Source: Podarcis raffonei
Taxonomy: Eukaryota > Chordata > Lepidosauria > Squamata > Lacertidae
DNA length: 64,000 nt
Direction: 5' to 3'
NCBI RefSeq assembly: GCF_027172205.1
Contig: NC_070614.1
Span: forward strand, 32,602,001-32,666,000
A program made the position numbers and the translations under genes. Of this stretch, positions 1 through 10,247 are shown piece by piece. Position 1 is the first letter of the stretch; each line of letters opens with the position of its first letter. The notes under the pieces were generated by a model. The model was given only the letters and a program-made list of their open reading frames with translations, was not told the origin of the DNA and searched no databases.

Positions 1-120
1 GTTTGGAATGCATTCATTCCATATTGGAGCCATGGATGTGGCTTGATGGGCATCCCTACAGATCTTATCAAGGACATCAAGAGATGGCATTCCAGTGTTT
101 ACAAGTTACATGTTAGGTAC
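1..120 (+). mobile_element. Left remnant of a tyrosine-recombinase (DIRS/Ngaro-like) retrotransposon
   Basis: The conceptual translation resembles the C-terminal block of a tyrosine recombinase: an HSF-x-IGA motif (HSFHIGA, where HSFRIGA is usual), then a G-x-P..IK-x-I-x-RWHS stretch and a terminal Tyr region. The piece ends exactly at the Gypsy insertion and resumes at 6698. It is a broken fossil, and the window edge cuts its 5' side. Family assignment is by motif recall only. Confidence 0.6.
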
Positions 121-903
121 TGTCAGCGCTGCCCAAGGTCCCAGCTCACACAAGACCAACGCTGCTTCTTGCTCAAGTTTAAAAGTCTTTATTGAAGTTC
201 AGTCTCATTTCCAGACGTGCAGCGCGCAACGCTACATCTATCCGTCAGACCGTAGAAGTCCCATCTGAATCTCCGCCCCCCTGACACCAGCTTAAGATTC
301 TAGCTTTACTCCACCTTTTCCTCTGTTCCTTCTTTCTCTGGGTCCTTCTGCTAGTCGGAGTCTCTGCCCTCCGAGATTCTTCTGACGCTGATTCTCCCGA
401 CTCCTCCCCCCCCCCTCTTTCGGGCTTTAGGACCTGGCTCCCAATCCGGGTTTTCTGCTGTCCCGCGCTCCTCCACATTTGAACTTGGCGCGCGCGCGCA
501 GCCTCCCACTTTCCTTCTGACCGTTACACTTGTGTCACTGCTCCCCCTTTCGGGGAGGCTAGCTGGACCTGGCCTTCCCTCCTTCTCCCCACTCCCCGAT
601 GGAGGAGAAGATGGTCCTGACTCACGTGACTCTTCCCCCCCACTGTGCTCTGGTGGGGAAACTGGCCCTACTCCTCCGCTACTCCTTTGGGACTCCCCTC
701 TGGTTCCTTGTTTATGGATCGTCCCCTCTGGGATTCGCCTCGCCCTTACCATAGGCGCCCTCTCCTGGGAATCTTCTGATTCGCTGGAGAAGCTCATGGA
801 ATCTCTCGGTCCACTGTCATATTCCCCTACGCTCCCCTCTGATTCCTCTCCTCCGCTCTCTATCTGCTCTCTCCCCTGCTCTTCTGCTCCTGAGCCTCTG
901 ACA
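121..903 (-). repeat. 3' LTR of the Gypsy element
   Basis: This is the direct repeat partner of 5916-6697, with TG...CA ends and short inverted termini TGTCAG/CTGACA. On the minus strand it is the downstream LTR. The pol reading frame runs into it and ends near 351, so part of the LTR is protein coding. Confidence 0.95.
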
Positions 904-3900
904 TCCATCCCCCCCTCGAAGCCCCCCCTTCCCCCCTCCCCCTCTTCGGGTGTGGGTTCCAGGTGCTCCAGCGCTGGGGGTGTGAGTGCTGGCTTCTGTT
1001 CTCTCCCCCTGGTGTGCAACCGGCCCGCGGGATCAGGCCCCCCCACGATGGGTTCGTCGACGTCGACTTCCCCTGCTTCCATTTCTCTGCTGTCGTGCTC
1101 AAAACCAAGATCCTCCCCCCACACGTCCATGTCCTCCTCTCCACCCGGTCCCTCGGGTGAGGCTGTGTGCAAGGGCCCCCTCAGCAGTTCCCTGCTCCAC
1201 CCCACTTCTGGTTGAGTGTCCCACCAATAGGAGCGGTCCGTGGCAAACCCCGAGAGCGACCCCTCCGGGGAGCTCATCCCCGGCGTCGGCTCCTCATCTG
1301 AGGAGAAACCTTGGAACGTGCTGGCTGACAGTGTGGGTGTGAAAAGCCAGTCGTCGAAATACTCCGCCGGCATGGGTCTGTGTGGGAAGATCGAATGGAA
1401 CTCGTCTTTGAGATAGTGCTCCTCCACGGCGTAGCAAGGCACCCACTCGTTGGCGCTGGCCGGAGTACCCTCCCTGGCGAGGAGATATTCAACTCCCTCT
1501 TCCCCCCATCTGGAGTCCAAAATCTCTGTGACCTCGTTGAGTGGCGTCGCCCTCTGTGGTCCCTCCCCTGTTGGCGATGGGCTACGTGGAGCTGGTGCGT
1601 TCCCTGGCGCCTGAAACCTGTGGGGCGCCTTGTAAGGCGTGAGCACTGACCTGTGAAAGACTGGGTGCATTCTGGAGCCCTCCGGGAGTGTCAACCGGTA
1701 GGCCACTGGATTGATTTGTGCCGCGACCTGGTAAGGTCCCAGCTGCTTGTGTCCTAGCTTCCTCTTAGCTAGCGTTCTGGCCGGCACTGCCTGAGCTGCT
1801 AACCAGACCCAGTCCCCTACCTGTATGTCTTCCCCAACCCTCCTGTGCCTGTCTGCCTGCATCTTGTAGGCGTGTTTCGCGAGTTCCAAGTGCCTTCGGA
1901 GTTGCTCATGGACCTCCTGTAACTCTGCGGCTAAGTGCTCTGCCCCCCGTGGCTCCCCCTCTGCCTCGGTCTCCAACCCCGGGAAGGTTCTGGGGTGGCG
2001 CCCATTGTTGGCGAAGAACGGTGTCACCCCTGTAGACCCGTGCTTCGTGTTGTTGTAGGCAAACTCGGCTAGCGGTAGGTAGTCCACCCAGGTCGAGGGC
2101 TGTTGATTGGCGTAGCATCGCAGGTACTGCTGCATGATGGCGTTGACCCTCTCCGCTTGTCCGTTGGTCTGCGGGTGTCGTGCCGACGCTAAGTTGATCT
2201 TGACGTTCAGGATGCCCAGCAGCTTCTGCCAAAAGTTCGAGATGAATTGGCGACCCCGGTCGGACAGGATGGACCGCGGCAGGCCGTGAGCTTTGAAAAC
2301 GTGGTCTATGAACAGCTTGGCGGTCTGTTCCGCTGTGGCCACCTTCGCGCACGGAATGAAATGCGCCATCTTGGTGAAGAGGTCTACGACCACGAGTACC
2401 GCTGTTTTGCCGCGCGAACTGGGCAGATCTGTAACAAAGTCCAGGGCCACTTTCTCCCATGGTTCGAGCGGCGTCTGCAGCGGTTCCAGCAGACCCGCCG
2501 GCTTCCTGTGTACTGGCTTGGCCCTTTGGCAGGTGTCACACCTGGAAACGTAATCCGCAACTTCTCCCCGCACCTTGGGCCACCAAAAGTCCCTGGTGAC
2601 TAATTCCGCCGTCTTGTTCTTGCCGAAGTGCCCAGCGCTGGGCGCGTCGTGCAGCTGCTGCAAGACTCTCGCGCAAAGGTCGTCTCCCGGTACGTAGAGA
2701 GCCCCTTTGCGGAGGAGTAGTCCGTCGCGTATCTGGAACTCGTCGTCCCTCGCTGTGCCGTTTCGCACCTCCTCCATCTTGGATTGCGCAAACGAATCCG
2801 CCTGTAGCGCACGACGGACTGCGTCCAGGTGCACTGCGGCTGAAGCGCACGCCCACACCTCTGGTGCGAAAATGTGTTTGGCCGCTGCCGGTGCCGCTTC
2901 CTCGAGATACTGCGGCTTCCTGGATAGCGCATCCGCCATGACGTTGTTGTCTCCCGGGATGTATTCTATCCGGAAATCGAAATCTGCAAAGAACTCCGCC
3001 CAGCGGATGTGTCTCTGGTTCAGGAACTTCGCCGTGCGCCAGTACTCCAGGTTCTTGTGGTCTGTGCGAACCTGCACTGTGTGTCTGGCTCCGACGAGGA
3101 AGTGCCGCCACGCCTTGAAAGCAGCATGAATGGCCAGCAACTCCCTGTCCCAGATGGTGTAGTTCTGCTCCGACGTGCTGAGCTTCCTGGAGTAGAATGC
3201 GCACGGTCTCCAGTCCCCTTGCGGATCTTGCTGCAACAGGACCGCCCCCACCGCTCTGTCCGAGGCGTCCGTTTCAACCCTCATCGGTTTGCTGGGGTTT
3301 ACGTGTAGCAGCTGTTCTTCGGACGCGAAGAGACGCTTGAGCCTCCGAAAGGACTGCTCCGCCTGGTCCGTCCAGGCGAACTTCTTCTTCTTGGAGCTGA
3401 GGGTGTCCGTGATGGCTGCTGTCTCCTTCGCGAACCCCTTGATGAACTTGCGATAAAAGTTGGCGAAACCGACGAACTTCTGGACCTCCTTCCGGTTGCG
3501 CGGGCTCTTCCAGTCCAACACTGAGCGGACCTTGGCGCTGTCCATGGCAAGTCCCTTGTCGGACAGCTTGTAGCCCAGGAAATCCACCTCTGTCGTGTCG
3601 AACTGGCACTTCTCCAGTTTGGCGTAAAGTCTGTGCTCCCGTAGTCTTTGCAGGACCTCCTTGACGTCCTCCTCGTGCGCCTCCTGCGAGTCCGAAAAGA
3701 TCAGGATATCATCTAAGAAGCAGACGCACTTCTTGTAGAGGAGTCCCGCTAGCACGTGGTGCATGAAAGCTTGGAAACAATGGGAGCCATTTTGGAGACC
3801 AAACGGCATGACTCTGTATTCATAGGTTCCTAAAGGCGTAAACATGGCTGTCTTCCACTCGTCGCCCTCCCGCATGCGTATAAGGTTGTAGGCCCCTCGT

Positions 3901-4793
3901 AGATCCAACTTGGTGAAGATCCGCCCCTTCCTCACCGTCGCGAGCAGGTCGTCAATTTTGGGCATGGGGAATGCTGTGGGCTTTGTCCTGGAATTGATGA
4001 TTCTATAATCCACTATGAGCCTCCGTTCGGGCGTGTCTCTCTTCTTCACGAAAAACACGGGACTGCCCCCCACTGCTTTGGATTCCCGGATGAATCCCCG
4101 CTTCAAATTGCGATCTATGAACTCCCTGAGTTCTTGCATTTCGTCTTCAGACATGGAGTACAATTTCCCAGTCGGCAGCGTCGCCCCTGGCAGGAGGTCA
4201 ATCTTGCAGTCGTAGGGTCTGTGGGGAGGCAGCTTGTCTGCTTCCTTCTCGCAGAAGACTTCCAAAAAGGCCTTGTACTTGTTGGGCACCGCTTGCACCA
4301 TGCCTAGGTGTAGCTGCGGTGCATCCTCTTGCCCCTCCTCTTCCTGGCAGGTCTGGATGCAATGCGCTGCGCAGTAGGAAGAGCAGAAGGTCAATTGCCG
4401 CTGGTACCACGCTAATGCCGGGCTGTGCCTATCCAGCCAACTCATGCCCAACACTATGGGCGTGTCCGACAGGTGAGTGACGTTGAAACTGATGACTTCA
4501 CGGTGGTTCCCAATTTGCATCACCAGAGGCGGTGTCTGCTGTACCACCTCTCCTCCCAGTATCTTCCTGCCATCTACTGTGACAACATTTAGGGGCGTCG
4601 TGGCTGGCAGGAGTGCTATGCGATGCTGCTTGACGAAGTCCAACCCTACAAAGTCTGCGTTGCTACCAGAGTCAATGGTAATAGGGACCTCCAGGGTGAG
4701 CCCATCGGGCAGCTGGAGCGATGCAGTGAGTTGCACCACTGGTTTGGGTGGGAGGGGGTCCGTGGGCTGCAAAATCTCTGGGGACTGCTTCAC
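351..4793 (-). CDS. pol: Gypsy pol polyprotein frame (protease, RT, RNase H, integrase, long acidic tail)
   Basis: The frame is 1480 codons long. It shows an aspartic protease DSG motif near residue 41, a reverse transcriptase with FLDDIL, an RNase H region, an integrase with an HHCC-type zinc region (H..H..CDTC) and a DDE core, then a GPY/F module and a chromodomain-like block. The last 400 or so residues are acidic and rich in Ser, Glu, Pro and Gly, match no domain I recognise, and run through the polypurine tract into the LTR. The frame overlaps the end of gag in the -1 phase, which fits the frameshift expression known in this family. It looks whole. Confidence 0.93.
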   Translation of the reverse strand: MKQSPEILQPTDPLPPKPVVQLTASLQLPDGLTLEVPITIDSGSNADFVGLDFVKQHRIALLPATTPLNVVTVDGRKILGGEVVQQTPPLVMQIGNHREVISFNVTHLSDTPIVLGMSWLDRHSPALAWYQRQLTFCSSYCAAHCIQTCQEEEGQEDAPQLHLGMVQAVPNKYKAFLEVFCEKEADKLPPHRPYDCKIDLLPGATLPTGKLYSMSEDEMQELREFIDRNLKRGFIRESKAVGGSPVFFVKKRDTPERRLIVDYRIINSRTKPTAFPMPKIDDLLATVRKGRIFTKLDLRGAYNLIRMREGDEWKTAMFTPLGTYEYRVMPFGLQNGSHCFQAFMHHVLAGLLYKKCVCFLDDILIFSDSQEAHEEDVKEVLQRLREHRLYAKLEKCQFDTTEVDFLGYKLSDKGLAMDSAKVRSVLDWKSPRNRKEVQKFVGFANFYRKFIKGFAKETAAITDTLSSKKKKFAWTDQAEQSFRRLKRLFASEEQLLHVNPSKPMRVETDASDRAVGAVLLQQDPQGDWRPCAFYSRKLSTSEQNYTIWDRELLAIHAAFKAWRHFLVGARHTVQVRTDHKNLEYWRTAKFLNQRHIRWAEFFADFDFRIEYIPGDNNVMADALSRKPQYLEEAAPAAAKHIFAPEVWACASAAVHLDAVRRALQADSFAQSKMEEVRNGTARDDEFQIRDGLLLRKGALYVPGDDLCARVLQQLHDAPSAGHFGKNKTAELVTRDFWWPKVRGEVADYVSRCDTCQRAKPVHRKPAGLLEPLQTPLEPWEKVALDFVTDLPSSRGKTAVLVVVDLFTKMAHFIPCAKVATAEQTAKLFIDHVFKAHGLPRSILSDRGRQFISNFWQKLLGILNVKINLASARHPQTNGQAERVNAIMQQYLRCYANQQPSTWVDYLPLAEFAYNNTKHGSTGVTPFFANNGRHPRTFPGLETEAEGEPRGAEHLAAELQEVHEQLRRHLELAKHAYKMQADRHRRVGEDIQVGDWVWLAAQAVPARTLAKRKLGHKQLGPYQVAAQINPVAYRLTLPEGSRMHPVFHRSVLTPYKAPHRFQAPGNAPAPRSPSPTGEGPQRATPLNEVTEILDSRWGEEGVEYLLAREGTPASANEWVPCYAVEEHYLKDEFHSIFPHRPMPAEYFDDWLFTPTLSASTFQGFSSDEEPTPGMSSPEGSLSGFATDRSYWWDTQPEVGWSRELLRGPLHTASPEGPGGEEDMDVWGEDLGFEHDSREMEAGEVDVDEPIVGGPDPAGRLHTRGREQKPALTPPALEHLEPTPEEGEGGRGGFEGGMDVRGSGAEEQGREQIESGGEESEGSVGEYDSGPRDSMSFSSESEDSQERAPMVRARRIPEGTIHKQGTRGESQRSSGGVGPVSPPEHSGGEESRESGPSSPPSGSGEKEGRPGPASLPERGSSDTSVTVRRKVGGCARAPSSNVEERGTAENPDWEPGPKARKRGGGGVGRISVRRISEGRDSD
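904..918 (-). promoter_or_regulatory. Polypurine tract of the Gypsy element
   Basis: Read on the minus strand, this is a purine run (GAGGGGGGGATGGA) directly abutting the 3' LTR, where plus-strand DNA priming occurs in LTR elements. It lies within the pol reading frame. Confidence 0.8.
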
Positions 4794-5866
4794 TGACTCG
4801 CCTGGTTGAGCCCCAGTGCCTCTGTCTCCAACCAGGCTCCTCCGTTTCCCTGGGGCTGCTCCTCCTGCTGAATTGCTCCTTTAACAGTTGCTGAGGCTGC
4901 AGTGTGCTTCTGGAGCCTCTGGGGACACTCTTTGGCCATGTGCAGTGCACTGTCGCAGATGTAACACTTCCTGCTCCCTCTAGGAGCCTTCGCCTTGACT
5001 GCTCCTGGTGTTTGGGCTCTGCTTGCTGTCTGAGCCCTTGCACCTCCGATTTCCATTGGCTCCTCCCCCCTCATCAGAGCAGGCGTGGACTGAGCGCGCT
5101 CTGTCTCTCTGGGTAGGAAGGGAGTCGTTCTAACTGACGTGTTTGCTCTTCCCCCCTGCTCCCTGCTCCACGGGCGTTCTTCCAGGCGCACCCCAATTGC
5201 GAGCGCCCTTTGGACAACTTCTGTTGTATTTTGGGGTCTCTCTCCCCTCGCCAGCTCATCTTTCACGGCTCCATTCAGCCCCTCCCAGAACAGATCCCTG
5301 ACGGCAGCTGAGTCCTTCTGCCAGCCCAGCACATTTACTAACCCAAAAAAGCGGGAATGATACTGGCGCACTGTCGCTTTTCCTTGCCGCAATCCATGCA
5401 TTTCCCTTCTAGCGACATCCACATCCACCATTGATTTAAAGCAAGCGTCCATGGCTCCAATAAAGGCGCTTGAATCTTTGAGGGCGGGGTCATTTTCGCG
5501 TAACAAGGTTCGCAGCCACGACTTAGCTTCCCCATGCAGATGAGTGATTATGAAACCCACTTTCTCCTCCTCATCTCTAAAATCTTTCCGAAGCAAATTG
5601 AGCGCGAAAACTACTTCTGCTCTGAAGTTAGGGTACTGCTGCAGGTTCCCGTCAAAATGGGTCACCAGGCTTGCCCCCCTTTTCCCGAGGGCAACTCCCT
5701 CCGGCTTGGCTCCCAGCTGCCCCTCCTTTCCCCATTTGTCCCACCTGGCTTGCAGATCCTGGCAGAGCGCAGCTGTTTCTCCTTCTTTTTTCTTAGACGC
5801 AGCCAATTCTGCGTAGAGCGTTGACACCGCTTCCTGCAATTGCTTGATTTTTTCCTCTGTAGTCAT
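4790..5866 (-). CDS. gag: Gypsy gag
   Basis: This 358-residue protein begins MTTEEKIKQLQEAV, a predicted short coiled coil. A capsid-like middle follows, with the arginine-rich pattern of Sushi-type gags (LRQGKATVRQYHSRF) also seen in the PNMA/RTL host proteins. A single CCHC zinc knuckle near the C terminus (C-x2-C-x4-H-x4-C) reads CYICDSALHMAKEC. It would form the particle and bind the element RNA. It lies directly upstream of pol, with a few bases of overlap. Confidence 0.93.
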   Translation of the reverse strand: MTTEEKIKQLQEAVSTLYAELAASKKKEGETAALCQDLQARWDKWGKEGQLGAKPEGVALGKRGASLVTHFDGNLQQYPNFRAEVVFALNLLRKDFRDEEEKVGFIITHLHGEAKSWLRTLLRENDPALKDSSAFIGAMDACFKSMVDVDVARREMHGLRQGKATVRQYHSRFFGLVNVLGWQKDSAAVRDLFWEGLNGAVKDELARGERPQNTTEVVQRALAIGVRLEERPWSREQGGRANTSVRTTPFLPRETERAQSTPALMRGEEPMEIGGARAQTASRAQTPGAVKAKAPRGSRKCYICDSALHMAKECPQRLQKHTAASATVKGAIQQEEQPQGNGGAWLETEALGLNQASQ

Positions 5867-5915
5867 CTTTGCCTATCTTCGTGAGCTTGCAGAGTTTTTA
5901 GGAGATGGGACTTAC

Positions 5916-6697
5916 TGTCAGCGCTGCCCAAGGTCCCAGCTCACACAAGACCAACGCTGCTTCTTGCTCAAGTTTAAAAGTCTTTATTGAAGTTCAGTCT
6001 CATTTCCAGACGTGCAGCGCGCAACGCTACATCTATCCGTCAGACCGTAGAAGTCCCATCTGAATCTCCGCCCCCCTGACACCAGCTTAAGATTCTAGCT
6101 TTACTCCACCTTTTCCTCTGTTCCTTCTTTCTCTGGGTCCTTCTGCTAGTCGGAGTCTCTGCCCTCCGAGATTCTTCTGACGCTGATTCTCCCGACTCCT
6201 CCCCCCCCCTCTTTCGGGCTTTAGGACCTGGCTCCCAATCCGGGTTTTCTGCTGTCCCGCGCTCCTCCACATTTGAACTTGGCGCGCGCGCGCAGCCTCC
6301 CACTTTCCTTCTGACCGTTACACTTGTGTCACTGCTCCCCCTTTCGGGGAGGCTAGCTGGACCTGGCCTTCCCTCCTTCTCCCCACTCCCCGATGGAGGA
6401 GAAGATGGTCCTGACTCACGTGACTCTTCCCCCCCACTGTGCTCTGGTGGGGAAACTGGCCCTACTCCTCCGCTACTCCTTTGGGACTCCCCTCTGGTTC
6501 CTTGTTTATGGATCGTCCCCTCTGGGATTCGCCTCGCCCTTACCATAGGCGCCCTCTCCTGCGAATCTTCTGATTCGCTGGAGAAGCTCATGGAATCTCT
6601 CGGTCCACTGTCATATTCCCCTACGCTCCCCTCTGATTCCTCTCCTCCGCTCTCTATCTGCTCTCTCCCCTGCTCTTCTGCTCCTGAGCCTCTGACA
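5916..6697 (-). repeat. 5' LTR of the Gypsy element
   Basis: It is almost identical to 121-903 and bears the same terminal hexamers. On the minus strand it is the upstream LTR and therefore carries a silent second copy of the pol tail sequence (minus-strand frame at 6040-6591). Confidence 0.95.
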
Positions 6698-7275
6698 GGT
6701 ACTCTCTGGTAACTCTCTCCCTTTGGGCCTGTTGCCAGAGGCTTTCAGAGCTACACTATGAGAGCAATCTCTCTTGTTCTGTGTGCAATGGAGGGATGCA
6801 TCATTGGCTGTTGGTATGCAGTTACATTTGCCTGCCCATATTACTTTCCAGCGCGTAACTGGGAGAAGCATGCTTTGAGGAGAGCTGCTGGCCACATTTT
6901 CTCACCTTGAGGTGCCTGGGTTCTTCCCCCACATCTTATGCATCCATTTGGGTGAGAATTATTTCATCCAGTGGACAGGAATTAACATCCTAGTGAGTTA
7001 CGAAGGATCTTTGCTGGATCCATACTTTCTTTCCTTGGTTTGGTCTGAATTCTTGGAGCCTTGTGTGTGGCAAGAGGCACACCTACCAATCAAGGTGGAT
7101 AGGGCCTGCTGGAAGGTGAATTGCCTGTTTAAGGACTTTGTTTGGGGTAGGATCCACGTTGATCTTCCCCACCATTTTTCAGGATGATGGGATTCACCTG
7201 TCCAAGGCAGGCTGTGACTTATTTCTTGAGGATCTGCAGAGGGCTGTTTTTGAATTTTGGTTTTATTTATAGAAG
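6698..7275 (+). mobile_element. Right remnant of the tyrosine-recombinase element, SGNH-hydrolase-like region
   Basis: This is the continuation of the element at 1-120. The translation resembles the SGNH/GDSL hydrolase-like segment found after the recombinase in Ngaro-type elements: an IHLGEN block near 6945, a KVDRA..KVN block near 7095, and a final DDGIHLSKAGCDLFLEDL block near 7185. It is broken in several places and clearly old. The 3' end of the element cannot be fixed; similarity fades after about 7275. Confidence 0.6.
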
Positions 7276-8797
7276 GCGTGAACTGGATAGAGGGATGGGG
7301 TGATCAATTGAGGTCATATTGGGTTAAAGGCACTCTTGGCCAGCCTACACTTTTTGGGTATCTTTGGTGGTACTCTTATTATTGGCTTGCATGCTGAGGT
7401 GAACATCAGGGCAGCAGGGCCACAAGACACTGGGCATGTTCATATACACAAGGTGCTCGGAGCAAGGCTTCTTTGCAATCCCTTTCTCCTCTACGACCTC
7501 GGAGCAAGGCTTCCTTCCAATGCTTTTCTCTTATACCAGCAGCGATACCTGCAAACATGCCCCCATGAGTAGGGAAGATCTTGAACCCTCCAAATTAGGG
7601 CTCTGCCCTGCCCAGACTGCATGTTTTTTGTCCATTTGCTTCTTTTGCAGAACCTCTCTGCAGCAGTTGTCATTTTCTTTCTCCAGTTAAAACATTGTAC
7701 TTGCAAACAGCATTGTCAGGAGGTCCCCCCACCTGTGTCTTTACTAGCAGGAATTTCATAGTGAACCGAAGTTTTAAGTGATCTTAGCAGTAAGCAAACC
7801 CTACCTCTACAATACACCATTTATCATATTGGCAAGTATTCTGCTCATGCAAACATTACGTTTTATTGCTGGGAGGTGGTTGCTCAACTGAAGCAGAAGA
7901 AATGTAGGGTAGCTACTTACACATCACCAGAAAAGAGGCAAAAGAGGGCACATATTTGCATAAAATCAGCATGTGCTAACTCTGCCTGCAAGAGAAATAC
8001 TCTGCCCTGAGCTTCAGCCCTTCCCCTAAATTAATCTGTAATTTTATCTGTTTTTTCTGGCCAAGGTTCAGCAGCACTGAACCTGCTCTCACCCTGCCAA
8101 GAATAGAAGCGAAACAAACACCAACCGCAGTTTGCTTTCTGGTAGTCAAGGGCAGAGCGTTTTAATCACAATCGTGATTTCTTCTAAATCCAGGAAAAGG
8201 TAACTTCTTCCTTGTATTTTTTTTAATTAATATTATTTTATTGTCAAAGGGTGTGACAGCATAGCTGCTTTTATGGATAATTCAAAGTGCATTATCACAG
8301 TCAGCAAGTGGGATTTCTTCACATGATCATCCCCTTGAGCTTTTTCACCAAATGTAAGGACACAATACAGTCAAAATTATTGACCTAACATAACCCCCAC
8401 TGTTGTCAGCAGGAACATTAAGTGTATACTTGGATATTCTAACCTGAAATCAAATCGGATTAAAAATGTAGTTAGATTATGTCTCAAATTACCTTTTTCT
8501 GAATTTCTTAAGCAGATAATTTGCCTGTAGAAGAGAGAGAAGAAATGAAAGAGAGGATATGTGGAACAGATTTGAAGAACTTGAGCTACCTACAACTCTT
8601 TAGTGAGAGGAACTGAAACAGATACCAAAGGGGAGGGCTGTATTCACACACCCCACTTCCTCTGCATCTAGTACACTACCTCTGCTGGTTGGGGAGGTGG
8701 TCTACACACAATGTTAGCCACTATCCATATCTATCCTGTATAAAATGCTGCATTTTAATGCATTGCTCTCTTTCTCTCTCGTTCTCTCTTTCCCCAG
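7276..8797. other. Non-coding stretch without a recognised gene
   Basis: I see no convincing exon or RNA gene here. It holds an imperfect two-copy tandem duplication of about 45 bp at 7452-7536 (both copies contain CTCGGAGCAAGGCTTC), A/T-rich unique sequence, and a pyrimidine-rich run just before 8798. Confidence 0.5.
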
Positions 8798-8798
8798 C

Positions 8799-8888
8799 AA
8801 AATACATAGAAGTTACGTTTGAGAAAGCATCCAGGAAGTAGTTATTTTCCCAATGGATGAATGTGCAGTTCTCAGTACTGGTGAAAGG
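8799..8888 (+). other. Possible untranslated 5' exon of the butyrophilin-like gene
   Basis: A strong pyrimidine tract ending CCCCAG precedes it and GTATGTGT follows it, so it has both splice signals. No long open frame crosses it. It could be a 5' UTR exon of the gene starting at 10163, but nothing in the sequence proves that it is used. Confidence 0.2.
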
Positions 8889-9298
8889 TATGTGTACTTG
8901 GCAGAGGTTTGTATTACAGTATGTTTTCTAACGGCCAACAAGAACCGGACCTTTTAGTGCTCGCTTTCCCCTAATGTGTGCATTTTTGTACACAGGTTTT
9001 GGTTGGAGAACTGCATCACATGAGTCAGTGTGAATTTTGAAGGATCGCTGCGTTTCAGTTTGTGTGTCTTTTTAGCAAGTGCAGATTAAGTACATTCGCA
9101 TTGAAATATGAACCAAACCAATTTTCTCTCCCATCCCTACCCAATACTATATAACAACAAAACAATCAGACTGAGGGAGGCAACCAACTACAAACCTAAT
9201 CCCTGTAAGTTTATTTACTGCATGGTTTCAGGAAGACGGAAAATAAAAATGTATCCATTTCGCTTCAACTCTGGAAGCTGCCCTCCCTCTATAAACTG

Positions 9299-9316
9299 CA
9301 AAAAAAAAAAAAAAAA
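9299..9316 (+). repeat. Poly-A run
   Basis: A run of about 17 A residues with no obvious retroposon body attached. Confidence 0.7.
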
Positions 9317-9458
9317 GCGCTTTACATGGCTCTTGCTCCAGACTGACTGGATTCCTAAGCAGCAGCAGCAGTCCTGTTAGAGGGCAGGAATGCTCTGCAA
9401 AATTTTGTTTAGGTCCCCACTTTTCATGTGGTAGTGTCCTTTATTGTCACAGCAATAC

Positions 9459-9610
9459 CTCAGAAAGTGCGTGACAGGATTTCTTCTTCAAAACCCCTCA
9501 GAAAGTGCGTGACAGGATTTCTTCTTCAAAACCCCTCAGAAAGTGCGTGACAGGATTTCTTCTTCAAAACCCCTCAGAAAGTGCGTGACAGGATTTCTTC
9601 TTCAAAACCC
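9459..9610 (+). repeat. Tandem repeat, 38-bp unit, four copies
   Basis: The unit beginning CTCAGAAAGTGCGTGACAGG starts at 9459, 9497, 9535 and 9573. The copies look identical and have no spacers, so this is a young minisatellite upstream of the butyrophilin-like gene. Confidence 0.97.
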
Positions 9611-10162
9611 CTCACCATCCAAAACCTCCCTAGCTCGGAATGCCAGCAGATATGATTGTCGTTGATTTTGATACTTTTGTAGTAATCATTATTTTACATT
9701 TCTCTTCACTCCCCCCGCCCCGCCCCGCCCCACTTGTACTTTACCCTATGGTCTGAGGTCAGATTTCAACAATGTAAAAATGCATTATGAAAAGTCAGTT
9801 AAAACATTTTACAACCAGAAAAATAAGATCAGCCCCAAAAGCAAATATCTGAAGTGTCAAGGCCAAGGTAAAGAGACATGTCTTGTTGTGCATATTAGCA
9901 AGAAGGACTTCTAAATCCCTGCTACATTGAATTTCCGCATGGAAGTAGCTATTGACAAAAGGGAGTTTTTTTAACAAGCAAAAAAAAAACTTCACAGAAT
10001 TAAAACATATTATTATCCTTGACTTTGACACCTGGATTGGTATGATTTGTTGGGATAGATGGGAATGTAATAGACAGGGGCTTCAAAACACAAAGCATTT
10101 GCTCCTAATTATGTTTGTTGGTGCTGTTGCTCATATTTCAGATCGGAGCTGTCTAAAGAAGG

Positions 10163-10247
10163 ATGGGGCTCTATAAACCTCAAGAAATTGTCCATCTCAT
10201 TCTTGGTTCTTTCTACGTTGTAGTCCTGGCACTGATCCCTTCATCAG
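10163..10247 (+). CDS. Exon: signal peptide of the butyrophilin-like protein
   Basis: It codes for MGLYKPQEIVHLILGSFY and then VVVLALIPSS, a classic leader with a hydrophobic core. It ends in phase 1 before GTAAAAAG. The exon may begin at 10141 after a pyrimidine-rich TTTCAG. The first ATG at 10163 is in GGATGG context. Joining to 12161 restores an in-frame Asp. Confidence 0.75.

Larger units (their letters stand above)
121..6697 (-). mobile_element. Complete Ty3/Gypsy LTR retrotransposon (chromovirus, Sushi-like)
   Basis: Two direct repeats of about 782 bp (121-903 and 5916-6697) begin TGTCAG and end CTGACA, and the whole is flanked by the 5-bp duplication GGTAC (116-120 and 6698-6702). Between them lie gag and pol on the minus strand in the order gag, protease, RT, RNase H, integrase, chromodomain-like end, as in Ty3/Gypsy. 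The two LTRs differ at only about two positions, so the insertion is very young. The element looks whole. It sits inside a broken tyrosine-recombinase element. Confidence 0.95.

Noticed and set aside
532-1215. Plus-strand open frame of 227 codons, Ser/Pro-rich
   Set aside because: It is the antisense of the Gypsy pol tail; its composition follows from the coding strand.
9459-9610. CRISPR-like direct repeats
   Set aside because: The units abut without spacers and the genome is vertebrate; it is a minisatellite.
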